Of a stretch of DNA of 41,241 nt, positions 9,325 to 17,621 are shown in pieces; the stretch's first letter is position 1; every line of letters starts with the position of its first letter. Source of the DNA: Rhodopirellula sp. (GTDB lineage Bacteria; Planctomycetota; Planctomycetia; Planctomycetales; Planctomycetaceae); assembly GCA_013203845.1 (NCBI GenBank), contig JABMPE010000133.1, positions 1-41,241 of the forward strand, given 5' to 3'. A program made the translations under genes and the position numbers. The notes beneath the pieces are model-generated. The model had not been told where the DNA came from, ran no database searches, and saw only the letters and a program-made list of their open reading frames with translations.

Positions 9325-10326
9325 TCACTCGTCGTCTGGCGTTGCCGGAGTGTGACTCGATTCGCCAGCGGTGCCGGCCTGCTGATAGCACTCGCCGATG
9401 TGAATCACGAGTTCCAGGGCGAGCAAATCGGCTCGCGACATCACGTGCCGGCTACTGCGATTTCCGAGGCCGCTGACAAGATGCTCAACCTGTTCGAGGT
9501 GCAGCGAAAGTGTGTCGCGCGGCGACAGCCCCACTTCGGCGAGCACACTGGCCAGCTGAGCAATCTCGCCCCCCAGACTTCCCGATCCCATGATGACGTA
9601 CGTGCGGAGCAGCTCGTGGTAGTACGTTTTGATCTTCTCAGGAATCTGCAGCGAACGCTTTTTTCGAGGCCGTAGCGCTTGGTCGCTGGTCGCCGCCGCG
9701 TCCACTGGCTGGTTCGGTGACGAATCGGATGTCGCCTGCGTGATCGCTTCGAGTTCCCGGATGATGTCACGCTGCTGACGCAGCAGATGATCCGCTTCGT
9801 CGCGTTCCCGCACCAGCCGACGATGATTGGCAACAACGTGATGATGGTTCTGCTGCGCCGTCTCCATCAATCGGATGCTCTGTTGAATCACGTTGACAAG
9901 TGCCCGCGAACTCCACAGCGCCGACGAAACCAGAATCTCACAATGCGAGCTGCACGCTTCCACGGTCAGGCCGTCGTCGGGTTGTCGAGTCAGCAGGACA
10001 ATGGGATCGCTGCAGCCGGACGCTCGAATCGCGTGCAGCAGGTCCGAAGCGTCCCACCTCAAATCGTCGAGAACTGTCGGCCAGCATTCAATAACAATGC
10101 AGTCAAAGCTCTCATTCCGGAGCAGCGTCATGGCCTCAGAAGCAGTATTCACCCATCGAAACTTCGGATCGTTGCACCCCACCGCATCGAGCTGCAGCGT
10201 CAGGCCGATCCAGTCAGGTTCGGTCGGACCCACGCACAACAGCCGAAACTCTGGCGGCACCCCGCTACTCGGCGGAGTAGACAGCCAGTCGGTATTCTGA
10301 GCGGGAATCTGGTCTTCCTTGACCAT
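9325..10326 (-). CDS. Degenerate receiver-domain protein upstream of fliD, hypothetical
   Basis: A 333-residue protein. Residues about 25-150 resemble a response-regulator receiver fold: FRLLCVG start strand, helix, then FDCIVIECWP in the place of the usual DLVLLDxxMP strand, and DPIVLLTRQ. At the phosphoacceptor position the aligned residue is Glu instead of Asp, and the conserved lysine is not apparent (ILVSSALW). This is followed by a coiled region rich in H, R and E (about 155-195), a low-complexity linker, and a helical C-terminal domain beginning RKKRSLQIPEKIKTYYHELL. No HTH output domain was recognised. I chose the ATG at 10324-10326; an upstream start at 10446 would add 40 serine/arginine-rich residues. 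Its position before fliD suggests a flagellar role, which is only inference. Confidence 0.6.
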   Translation of the reverse strand: MVKEDQIPAQNTDWLSTPPSSGVPPEFRLLCVGPTEPDWIGLTLQLDAVGCNDPKFRWVNTASEAMTLLRNESFDCIVIECWPTVLDDLRWDASDLLHAIRASGCSDPIVLLTRQPDDGLTVEACSSHCEILVSSALWSSRALVNVIQQSIRLMETAQQNHHHVVANHRRLVRERDEADHLLRQQRDIIRELEAITQATSDSSPNQPVDAAATSDQALRPRKKRSLQIPEKIKTYYHELLRTYVIMGSGSLGGEIAQLASVLAEVGLSPRDTLSLHLEQVEHLVSGLGNRSSRHVMSRADLLALELVIHIGECYQQAGTAGESSHTPATPDDE

Positions 10327-10666
10327 CGAACGTCCAATCTGAGTGTTGCGAGCGACCGAGCAACTGCGGCTGGATTCGGTCCTGCTCGACGCCGCGAACT
10401 TATATTCGTGGCCGAAACTGTGTGTCAACAGTATGTTACGTCGCAATGAACGTTTAAACTTTGGCTCAGAGTGACCGGATTTTCCGGAACGGCGGGACGA
10501 TGGTCAGCAGGAATTCGTCTCGCTATTCTTTGTCGCTTCCCGTGGCCCCGATTGGCCGACATGACACGATACTGAATTCGTGCTCGGAATCTGTACAGAA
10601 TATCGCACCGCAGCCGGCATGTTCCGGACTCAGCACGTTCTGCCCGCGGCAGTAGTGAGAACGAAG
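10327..10666. other. Divergent intergenic region, no gene seen
   Basis: About 340 bases between a minus-strand gene and a plus-strand gene. It presumably contains promoters for both, but I could not mark boxes with confidence. No RNA gene or repeat was found in it. Confidence 0.4.
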
Positions 10667-11167
10667 ATGGCAAAGAGTCGACTTGAACTTCGAAAAATGC
10701 ATGACGCCGCAGAAGCGGCCGGAATCTCTGACGATTCCGAAGATGCCCCGGCCAGGAAAAAAAAGGCCACCAGGAAGAAGGCCGCCCCGCGTAAAGCTCG
10801 GGAGAAGGCACCTGAGCGCAAACGAGCAGTCTGGGTGCTCTACAGCGGCAGCATGAAAGAAGAAGGCCGATATCCCTACGACCAGAAAGAGGCTGCTGAA
10901 GAGCGTCTCGCTATCCTGCAGGGTCGTGGCAAAAAACTCTACTTCATGCAGATGGTCAAGGAGCTGATTACCGGTTCTGCCGATGGCTTCCAGGTAATCG
11001 AACCCGCTTTGGATGACGACGACGACGATGATGTCGCAACCGTCAGAAAAGCCGCCGTCCCGAAAGATGAAGACGAACTGGGCGATGTCGAAGTGGACGA
11101 CGCTGACTTCGAGGATGATGACGACGACGACGAGGATACTCTGGATGACGATCCGGATGACGAATAA
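10667..11167 (+). CDS. Charge-polarised protein: basic N-terminus, acidic tail, hypothetical
   Basis: A 166-residue protein starting MAKSRLELRKMHDAAEAAG. Residues about 28-52 are strongly basic (RKKKATRKKAAPRKAREK), like histone H1 or nucleic-acid-binding tails. A central segment of about 70 residues (WVLYSGSMKEEGRYPYDQ onward, with a KLYFMQMVKELI helix) looks folded. The last 60 residues carry several runs of Asp and Glu, including a run of seven Asp and one of six. I do not recognise the family. The opposite charges suggest either self-shielding of a nucleic-acid-binding tail or a chaperone-like acidic tail; both are inference. The ATG at 10667 is preferred to an upstream in-frame start at 10580 because the latter adds an unlike segment. 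Two hairpins follow the stop. Confidence 0.65.
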   Translation: MAKSRLELRKMHDAAEAAGISDDSEDAPARKKKATRKKAAPRKAREKAPERKRAVWVLYSGSMKEEGRYPYDQKEAAEERLAILQGRGKKLYFMQMVKELITGSADGFQVIEPALDDDDDDDVATVRKAAVPKDEDELGDVEVDDADFEDDDDDDEDTLDDDPDDE

Positions 11168-11168
11168 C

Positions 11169-11230
11169 GCTGAATCGCGTTCAGCATAAAACAGTTTTCA
11201 AACGGCGGTCCTCTGTGACCGCCGTTTGTG
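11169..11230 (+). terminator. Double hairpin after the charge-polarised gene
   Basis: Two hairpins follow the stop codon. The first is GCTGAA-TCGCG-TTCAGC at 11169-11185. The second has perfect 12-base arms, CAAACGGCGGTC (11199-11210) and its complement (11217-11228), around a six-base loop. The downstream T-run is weak (TTTGTGTG), so termination efficiency is uncertain. Confidence 0.65.
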
Positions 11231-11318
11231 TGCGCCGTGCCAGGTTGCGAGGAATCGTTGTTTCGAGATGGCAACGACAGACCTCGCACAAAACTGATCG
11301 GGATCAAGGAGTATCAGA

Positions 11319-12257
11319 ATGTCAGCCAGCCAACGAGCGGAAGTTGAAGACACATACGCCGAAGGCTTTCGATCGATCTACGCCGAGTTTCTGATCACAG
11401 CGCGCGACCGTAAGTGGCTCGACCATGCACTGCGCGAAGCAACCGGAAACGCGTCGAGCACAATTCTGTGTGACTGCGAAGCCGGTCTGGATCGTTACAT
11501 CGGACCAGGCGGTGACGAATCGGTTGAAACTCCTGATGGTCGACCGGGAGCGGTCGTGCAGATTCATGTGCCGAGATTTCGCAAGGATCGAGTCGAGGCT
11601 CTGGAACGATCACTGCTGGTTCGAATCAGCCAGAACGTGATGACGTGCCCGACCGCTCGCTGCTTCAACCTGCTCGATACCGATCCGTTCTTCAAACTCG
11701 GTAAGAAAGTGTCGTTCTTCGGAGACGGGCACCAGAAACGCGAAGAACGCTTTGGTCGCAAAGTCTGGACAGTTCCAACAATGGGCGGAGACTTCGTTCT
11801 CGACCGACGCTTCGGATTCACCGACGGAGTCATGGGCGGCAACCTGTGGTTCCTGGCCGAAACCGAAGACGCCGCGATTGACGCTGCCGAACGCGGAGCC
11901 GCGGCCGTCAACGGTTGCCCGGGCACGATCATGACGTTCCCCGGCGGCGTGGCAGCCAGCGCGTCGAAAGCCGGCAGTAAATACTCATTTCTGATCGCCA
12001 GCACTTTTGCCGAGTACTGCCCGACTCTTCGTGACTCGCCGGACGTCCAGACGCGACTGCCGGACAATGTGCAATCGGTCATGGAAATCGTCATCAACGG
12101 ACGAAGCGTCGATGCGATCTCTGATGCAACTCAGGCAGCCATTGCAGCATCGGTTGAAACTCCGGGCCTGGTCAAAATCACCGCCGGCAACTACGGCGGC
12201 CGACTGGGGAAAAGCTTCGTCTGGCTCAAGCCGGAACTGCATCAGGACGCTGAGTAA
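11319..12257 (+). CDS. fhcD: Formylmethanofuran:tetrahydromethanopterin formyltransferase
   Basis: This 312-residue enzyme moves a formyl group between methanofuran and tetrahydromethanopterin (Ftr in methanogens, FhcD in methylotrophic bacteria and planctomycetes). In bacteria it is part of the Fhc complex that finishes oxidation of C1 units from formaldehyde to formate in the cytoplasm. Recognised features are AEFLITARD near the N-terminus, CDCEAGLDRYIGPG, the segment VMTCPTARCFNLLD, and the glycine-rich ends TDGVMGGNLWFLAE and CPGTIMTFPGG. Length is close to the usual 300. AAGGAG at 11306-11311 supports the ATG at 11319. No FhcA, FhcB or FhcC and no methanopterin synthesis gene is in the window, so this subunit gene stands alone here. 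An 18-base tandem repeat begins at its stop codon. Confidence 0.9.
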   Translation: MSASQRAEVEDTYAEGFRSIYAEFLITARDRKWLDHALREATGNASSTILCDCEAGLDRYIGPGGDESVETPDGRPGAVVQIHVPRFRKDRVEALERSLLVRISQNVMTCPTARCFNLLDTDPFFKLGKKVSFFGDGHQKREERFGRKVWTVPTMGGDFVLDRRFGFTDGVMGGNLWFLAETEDAAIDAAERGAAAVNGCPGTIMTFPGGVAASASKAGSKYSFLIASTFAEYCPTLRDSPDVQTRLPDNVQSVMEIVINGRSVDAISDATQAAIAASVETPGLVKITAGNYGGRLGKSFVWLKPELHQDAE

Positions 12258-12294
12258 CACTTCAGCACCGTGTAACACTTCAGCACCGTAACAC
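12254..12294. repeat. 18-bp tandem duplication at the fhcD stop codon
   Basis: The unit GTAACACTTCAGCACCGT is present exactly twice, at 12254-12271 and 12272-12289, followed by a partial third copy GTAACACC overlapping to about 12295. The first unit includes the TAA stop of fhcD. It looks like a replication-slippage duplication; a function is not evident. Confidence 0.85.
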
Positions 12295-12302
12295 CGACAG
12301 TT

Positions 12303-13181
12303 TCAGGTGGGTGGCCCTACCGAGAGTTGATCGATCAGATCCTCGGCGAAACGAAGCTGTGAAATCACGGCGGTGGCCCCGGCCTCTTTCAGAGCGACCA
12401 CGTCGCCAGGCGTCGCCATGTCAGAAGCAACAAGAATCACTGGCTGCGGTGAATCTGGCGAGAATCTGTCGCCCCCATGCACTTCGTCGTTCAGTTCTTT
12501 GACCCGCTGAATCTGCGTCTGGTCGATGAAAGCAGAGGCCAGGACAGAAATGTCTGGTGACTCGGAAGCGATCGTGAAGTGAAGCGAAGCAAGGATTGCT
12601 TCAAAGCATTCTTTGAGCGGAATGTCGGCAGAATAGACTCTGGCGGATTTCCCGAGTCCCACCTGCTCGACGTCGTTAAGACATCCCGCGGCGAGGGCTG
12701 AAAAGGCTTCGTCCCGGGAAGTGGTCGCCAGCAGAGGCGGTTGATCGGTCGTTCGCTGCTGCAACTCGAAACGAATTCGAGCCGCGGCATGGCCGAGTGA
12801 GACACTCCAGGCGGACGGCCAGCGCACCTCGGTCCTTCCGATCGACTCGCACCACGGACTGAAAGCCACCACAAAACGACTCAGCGGCAGCATTCCAATC
12901 AGCTGGTCAATCTCGGCAGACGAAAACTCGTCGGGGATACTTTGATAAGCGACGACCAGATCGGGAGTCAGTTCGCCGGCAGCCACTAACGAGATCGCTT
13001 CCGGAATCGAACTCACTCGGTGACTCGGAGCGCTTTCAAGTATGCAACGTACGCTGTGGAATTCATCGGACGACGCAGTGACTGACGAATCAGGGACGCG
13101 CCCACTCAGCAAGGCACGACGAAACTGCGGCGAGTGACACTCACCAATCAACAGGACGACTGGCTGCGGAGTTTCAGACAT
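12303..13181 (-). CDS. Tandem pseudo-receiver-like protein, hypothetical
   Basis: A 292-residue protein of no named family that I can recall. Both halves show a receiver-like alternation of strands and helices: the N-half has PQPVVLLIGE, PDLVVAYQSIPDEF and LSRFVVAFSPW; the C-half has SPDISVLASAFID, PQPVILVASDM and a closing VVALKEAGATAVISQLRF that resembles the alpha4-beta5-alpha5 part of response regulators. Neither half has an obvious phosphoacceptor Asp in the third-strand position (YQS in the first, ASA in the second). I infer a non-phosphorylatable, possibly protein-binding double receiver. It converges on fhcD with about 45 bases between stops, and has its own spacer of 264 bases upstream. 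No signal peptide or membrane segment is seen. Confidence 0.6.
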   Translation of the reverse strand: MSETPQPVVLLIGECHSPQFRRALLSGRVPDSSVTASSDEFHSVRCILESAPSHRVSSIPEAISLVAAGELTPDLVVAYQSIPDEFSSAEIDQLIGMLPLSRFVVAFSPWCESIGRTEVRWPSAWSVSLGHAAARIRFELQQRTTDQPPLLATTSRDEAFSALAAGCLNDVEQVGLGKSARVYSADIPLKECFEAILASLHFTIASESPDISVLASAFIDQTQIQRVKELNDEVHGGDRFSPDSPQPVILVASDMATPGDVVALKEAGATAVISQLRFAEDLIDQLSVGPPT

Positions 13182-13445
13182 CGTCTTGAAGTGCTCGGAA
13201 ATGGTCGGGAATACAAAGCAACGGTGAAACAGAATCGTCGCGGAACTGGCCGACGTTGGAAAGCCGGAAAAATGAGTACCGGTTTCTGAAGGCCGTGCCG
13301 GTTTAATGCGTGACCGCGGCTCTGTAGTATTTGACGCTTCGTTAAACGGATCCCGGTCAGCGACTGGCTCCGGGTTGAAGCGATAATTTCACGTGATTGT
13401 ACCCACTGTTTCCCACCGACGATCAACCTCTGAGGAGACTCCCTG

Positions 13446-14987
13446 ATGCTTCACCCGTTGCTCATTATGACGATCGGGATCGTCCTGGTCATTTTCCTGA
13501 TCATGAAGCTGAAGGTAAACGCGTTCATTGCGCTGATCACGGCGGCGATGGTCGTCAGTCTGCTGGCCTTTCAGGAAAACTCGAAGACGGGGGAAATGGA
13601 ACTCGCCAGCAACGCAATTTCACGGGTTGCTGATGCGTTCGGATCCGCCTGTGGAGGGATTGGAATCGTCATCGCCCTGGCGGCGGTGATCGGCACGTGC
13701 ATGATGGACAGCGGCGCCGCTGACAGAATCGTGCGAGCGTTCATGAAAATGCTTGGTGAAGAACGAGCCCCGTGGGCGCTGATGGGCAGCGGCTATGTAC
13801 TGGCGATACCCGTTTTTTTTGACACGGTGTTCTACCTGCTCGTCCCACTCGCCAGGTCGTTTTATCGCCGAACCCGGAAGTCTTATCTCAAGTGTCTGCT
13901 CGCCATTACGGCTGGCGGAGCCATCACACACACTCTGGTGCCGCCCACTCCCGGTCCGTTGACTATGGCGGCGAATCTTGGAATCGATCTTGGGAAAATG
14001 ATCATGGTGGGAGCGCTCGTGGCTCTTCCGGCAGCAATCGCCGGCATCCTGTTCGCCGGGTTTCTGGATCGAAAATACAACATCCCAATGCGGGACATCG
14101 CTGGTCAGGACGAGTCAGTCGTCTTGAAAGATGAAGAACTGCCCAGCCTGTTTTTGTCGCTGTTACCAGTCATTCTGCCTGTCGTCATGATCGCCATTCA
14201 TACCGTCGCCAGTACATTCTCGGATGGCGAACTGCTGAATAAAGCTGAAGAACTCGCTGTCATGGCAGGAACGACAGTCGAGGCACAGGCCAACGAATTG
14301 ATGGCCGCTTCTGAGGGAACGATGTCGCGAGGCGACGCCTTGAAAGACATCAAGCAGACGACACAGGAAGCCGCGGGATCTCCCGGCGTCTGGACCAGCG
14401 CCAGCCGTTATACGCAGGTTGTCGGAAACCCGAACTTCGCCTTGTTGATTTCCACGGTCATCGCACTGCTGGTTTACGTCAAGCAGCGAAAACCAACTCG
14501 GGAGGACATGGCGAAAATTGTTGAAGTTTCGCTAATGAGTGGGGGAATTATCATTCTGATTACTGCTGGCGGATCGTCCTTTGGAGCGATGCTCAAGGTC
14601 GCCCACGTGGGGGACGCGATTCGCGATATGTTCGGCGGAGCAGACGTCGCCGGAATGACGATGCTGTTCCTGGGTTTCGGAATCGCCTCACTGCTCAAAG
14701 TCGCACAGGGATCAAGCACGGCGGCGATGATTATCACATCCAGCATGATGCCCGGAATGCTCATCGGACTGGACCTTCCGTACGACAAGGTCTACCTCGC
14801 GACGGCGATCGGCGCGGGATCATGCGTCGGCTCCTGGATGAACGACAGCGGCTTCTGGATTTTCACTAAGATGGGTGGCTTGACTGAAAAAGAAGGCCTT
14901 CAAACGTGGACCCCGCTGCTGATGGTACTGGGCATCGTCAGCATGGCCATGACACTGATTCTGGCGACGGTCATGCCGCTGACGTAG
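13446..14987 (+). CDS. GntP-family permease (gluconate/organic acid:H+ symporter type)
   Basis: A 513-residue integral membrane protein with about twelve hydrophobic segments. The start ([20 protein letters not shown], then [14 protein letters not shown]) and internal motifs such as [31 protein letters not shown] and [18 protein letters not shown] match the GntP family, which imports gluconate, glycerate or similar hydroxy acids with protons. Family members are usually about 440-450 residues; the extra length is a hydrophilic insert at about residues 257-320 that contains [15 protein letters not shown] and [20 protein letters not shown] at 13432-13437 supports the ATG. No sugar-acid kinase or dehydrogenase is adjacent, so the substrate is open. 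Confidence 0.9.
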   Translation: MLHPLLIMTIGIVLVIFLIMKLKVNAFIALITAAMVVSLLAFQENSKTGEMELASNAISRVADAFGSACGGIGIVIALAAVIGTCMMDSGAADRIVRAFMKMLGEERAPWALMGSGYVLAIPVFFDTVFYLLVPLARSFYRRTRKSYLKCLLAITAGGAITHTLVPPTPGPLTMAANLGIDLGKMIMVGALVALPAAIAGILFAGFLDRKYNIPMRDIAGQDESVVLKDEELPSLFLSLLPVILPVVMIAIHTVASTFSDGELLNKAEELAVMAGTTVEAQANELMAASEGTMSRGDALKDIKQTTQEAAGSPGVWTSASRYTQVVGNPNFALLISTVIALLVYVKQRKPTREDMAKIVEVSLMSGGIIILITAGGSSFGAMLKVAHVGDAIRDMFGGADVAGMTMLFLGFGIASLLKVAQGSSTAAMIITSSMMPGMLIGLDLPYDKVYLATAIGAGSCVGSWMNDSGFWIFTKMGGLTEKEGLQTWTPLLMVLGIVSMAMTLILATVMPLT

Positions 14988-15065
14988 GACGGGCGATACA
15001 GCACGACGCGGTCGTCGACTCGTCGGGTGCCATTATTCTCGACGCAGGATGTTCAGGAGTGTTCC

Positions 15066-16301
15066 ATGCCTCGTCGAAACGGATTTCAGCATCAGTCGTA
15101 TCCAACTCGACCGGCAATCGAGCCGGTCGTGCTCCAACTCAATGAGGATGACGGACAGCCATTCGACTTCGGACACCTGCATACTCAGTATGGTGTTCGA
15201 AAGGTGCTACTCGTTCACGGGACCTTTGCCGGGACGGATCCGTTCGGCATTCATGCCATGATGCACGCAGCAGCCGAACGCCTGCCTCCTGCTGCACGCC
15301 GCGCCGTGGATCCTGTCATCGACCGTTTGTCAGACCAGACGAAGAGGCTGACTGATGCAATTACGGCCGACGTCGCTAACTACAGCAACGGTTATCGCCA
15401 ACTGTTTCAGACACTGGTCGGCGACGACCCCGACGTGAGTCGACTTGAACCAACCTGGAGCAGCGAGAACAACCACATCGCGCGCGCTGGACTGGCGATT
15501 CGATTATTGAACGAACTGGTCGAACTGCACGAGCATGGCTTCGACCCGGTTCACGAACGGGTTCTTTTGTGGGGACACAGTCACGCCGGCAACGGATTCG
15601 CCATTCTGTCCAATCTGCTGGCGAATGATCGTGAGAGTGTTGAAGCCTTCTTCGCGGCGGCCGGAAATTCTCTCGGCGAGGCGGGAGAAGCTGCCCGGCA
15701 GGTACTGGCCGCCTCATCGACTCCGCATCCGATGGCGACTGCGGCGCTGGTCGTAACCTTCGGGACTCCGGTGCGGTACGGATGGGACACCGATGGCCTG
15801 CGATCTCTTGTCCACGTGACTCATCATCGTCCGGCTAAGGATCAAGCCGACGCGACGGCGATCGTGCCGGCCGTCACATTCGGCTGCGAAGGAAACACGT
15901 TCGGAGACAATTTCACCGCGGCAACGACCGGAGTGGCCGACGTCCTGTCCGCGAAACATGGCGATTGGGTTCAAGCTTTTGCAATTGCCGGCACCGACAT
16001 CGCACCGCCGCTTAACCGCAAAGACAACGTGCGGCTGGGAACGTTTCTTGAACGTGGCCTGCCCGAACCAACGCCACCAAAAATTGGCGACCGGCTGAAA
16101 GTAGCCTGCACTCGCTGGAAAACCTGCACGCGAATGCATGCGGACGGTCGCAACCTGCTGGTTGACTACCAGTCATCGAGGTTAACCCGCTTCGGTCCGT
16201 CTCGTCAGGCCGTGCTCGGCCACGGCATTTACACCTTGAAAGACTGGCTGCCGAGTCAACTTTCGCTGGTGCTGGAGTGGCTCGCGCATGACGGCGCGTA
16301 G
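15066..16301 (+). CDS. Alpha/beta-hydrolase-fold protein, hypothetical
   Basis: A 411-residue protein with an alpha/beta hydrolase core. VRKVLLVHGTFAGTDPFG at about residues 45-62 looks like the first strand and oxyanion HG motif. LLWGHSHAGN at about 168-177 looks like the nucleophile elbow, with Ser in GHSHAG; the canonical GxSxG is G-H-S-H-A-G here, so the fifth residue is Ala. A later segment ends with LVDYQ and LGHGIYTLKDWLP, where the final His could complete the triad. Lipase or esterase activity is an inference. CAGGAG at 15053-15058 supports ATG 15066; the frame stays open upstream to 15027. It follows the permease by 78 bases, but a functional link is not evident. Confidence 0.75.
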   Translation: MPRRNGFQHQSYPTRPAIEPVVLQLNEDDGQPFDFGHLHTQYGVRKVLLVHGTFAGTDPFGIHAMMHAAAERLPPAARRAVDPVIDRLSDQTKRLTDAITADVANYSNGYRQLFQTLVGDDPDVSRLEPTWSSENNHIARAGLAIRLLNELVELHEHGFDPVHERVLLWGHSHAGNGFAILSNLLANDRESVEAFFAAAGNSLGEAGEAARQVLAASSTPHPMATAALVVTFGTPVRYGWDTDGLRSLVHVTHHRPAKDQADATAIVPAVTFGCEGNTFGDNFTAATTGVADVLSAKHGDWVQAFAIAGTDIAPPLNRKDNVRLGTFLERGLPEPTPPKIGDRLKVACTRWKTCTRMHADGRNLLVDYQSSRLTRFGPSRQAVLGHGIYTLKDWLPSQLSLVLEWLAHDGA

Positions 16302-16451
16302 CTCCGAAACGGGGCGATCGGCTGAGTGAACTCTTATCGTCGCTGAAACAAGCTCCGCGCCGTTTCGGCATTTCAGGATTTCAGGATTTTCGCGCTGCCG
16401 GAACTGCGCGGAACTTGTTCCAGGCTACCGGGAATGTTCGCGGTTTGCCGG
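16302..16451. repeat. Convergent spacer with hairpin arms and a possible degenerate repeat remnant
   Basis: Nine-base complementary arms CCGAAACGG (16304-16312) and CCGTTTCGG (16360-16368) lie 47 bases apart between two convergent genes and could help end transcription. From about 16392 to 16437 the sequence, read on the minus strand, contains GTAGCCTGGAACAAG and later GTTCCGGCAGCGCG. These resemble parts of the repeats at 35547-35710 and 39016-39106, so this may be a decayed copy. The relation is tentative. Confidence 0.4.
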
Positions 16452-17621
16452 TCAGCAAAGTCCATCAAGCAGCGTTCGAGTGGCTTCGACTTCCGCGGTC
16501 AGTCCATCAACCAGCGATGTCTGACGGCCATCAGGCAGCACTTCCCAGGTGTAAGTTTCGATTTCCAGGTGAGGCGAGTAATCAAGGTCTCGAACGGCGG
16601 CCAGTGCTTGCTTCAGATCACCGCGAGTTGTCTGCAACGGCCCCAGCGATTCCGCATTCACCGGCACGTGAAAATGGACTCGCCATTCTTCAGCCGAAGC
16701 AAATCGGCCTGGCGGGGCCAGCGCGGTGTCTTCCGTGAGATCGACCTGTCGAAGGATCGATCCGTCGGTCACTCGTGCCATCGTCTGGTGGAGATACCTC
16801 GGTTCGACGTACCGCGCGAGTGCCTGCCGGGCCTCTTCATTGCTGGCTGGATTCTCGACACGAATGGCGCAGGTAATGTGGACCTTGTTGATACGAATCT
16901 GCTCGGTCGCGAGTTGCTGAATCGAATCCGAAACGTCTTCAAACTCAACCGCCTGATGGCAGACGTCGTAGCACACTCCCAGGTATTCATTCACAACATC
17001 AAGCGCACCGGCATCGGCTGCCAGTTCGCGCAGCCGGCGGAAGAACTGAATCGTTTCGGCAGTCGTCTCAATGATGCAGAAGGGTTCCGGCTCGATCGCC
17101 AGACGAATCCGGCGTCCGGTTTCTTCTTCCACGCGTTGCAGTGACTTTGCCAGACCGATCAATCGACCGGCACATTCATCCGCAAACGACTCGGGATAGT
17201 CAAACGGCTTAAAGCCGAGCGGCACGGTCGACAGACTGCCTTCCGTTCCATCGTCGGGCAACAGCTTCGCCAGGATGCGGGCGCTGTCCACCGTGTAGTC
17301 AACGCGTTCGTCGCGATTCCAGTCCGGCAGGTAGACGTTTTCCTTGACACGAGCGTCATGAAAATTGCCGTACGGAAACGTGTTGAGTGTGTAGCACGTC
17401 AGACCGGCTTCGTTCAGCCAATCTGCGAATCTGTCCAGGTTACCCGGTGCTTCCAGAAGCTCCGTCGCGACCGGGCGAGCCAGCCACAGACCCGCAGCCA
17501 ATTCGCCCACTCGACGACGAACGGTCACGGTGTTTTCACGGAGACCCGTTTGAACGACATCGACCGTCAGACCGGGATGGACATTGGTGCAATAACTGAG
17601 GGGCAGCGTACTGAGCGTCAT
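16452..17621 (-). CDS. eboE: EboE-like TIM-barrel metabolite traffic protein
   Basis: A 389-residue protein with the features of the sugar-phosphate isomerase/epimerase-like (AP endonuclease 2 fold) TIM barrel. The start LPLSYCTNVHPG, the segment YTLNTFPYGNFHDARVKENV followed by VYLPDW, and EGSLSTVPLGFK are characteristic of EboE, a member of the ebo gene set. In cyanobacteria and some other bacteria that set is linked to moving an aromatic or prenylated metabolite precursor to the periplasm. Candidate metal or acid residues occur in IEPEPFC and in VCYDVCHQ and HLEIETYTW. No eboA, eboB, eboC (UbiA-like), eboD or eboF gene lies nearby. A general xylose-isomerase-like hydrolase/isomerase remains possible. 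Confidence 0.8.
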   Translation of the reverse strand: MTLSTLPLSYCTNVHPGLTVDVVQTGLRENTVTVRRRVGELAAGLWLARPVATELLEAPGNLDRFADWLNEAGLTCYTLNTFPYGNFHDARVKENVYLPDWNRDERVDYTVDSARILAKLLPDDGTEGSLSTVPLGFKPFDYPESFADECAGRLIGLAKSLQRVEEETGRRIRLAIEPEPFCIIETTAETIQFFRRLRELAADAGALDVVNEYLGVCYDVCHQAVEFEDVSDSIQQLATEQIRINKVHITCAIRVENPASNEEARQALARYVEPRYLHQTMARVTDGSILRQVDLTEDTALAPPGRFASAEEWRVHFHVPVNAESLGPLQTTRGDLKQALAAVRDLDYSPHLEIETYTWEVLPDGRQTSLVDGLTAEVEATRTLLDGLC

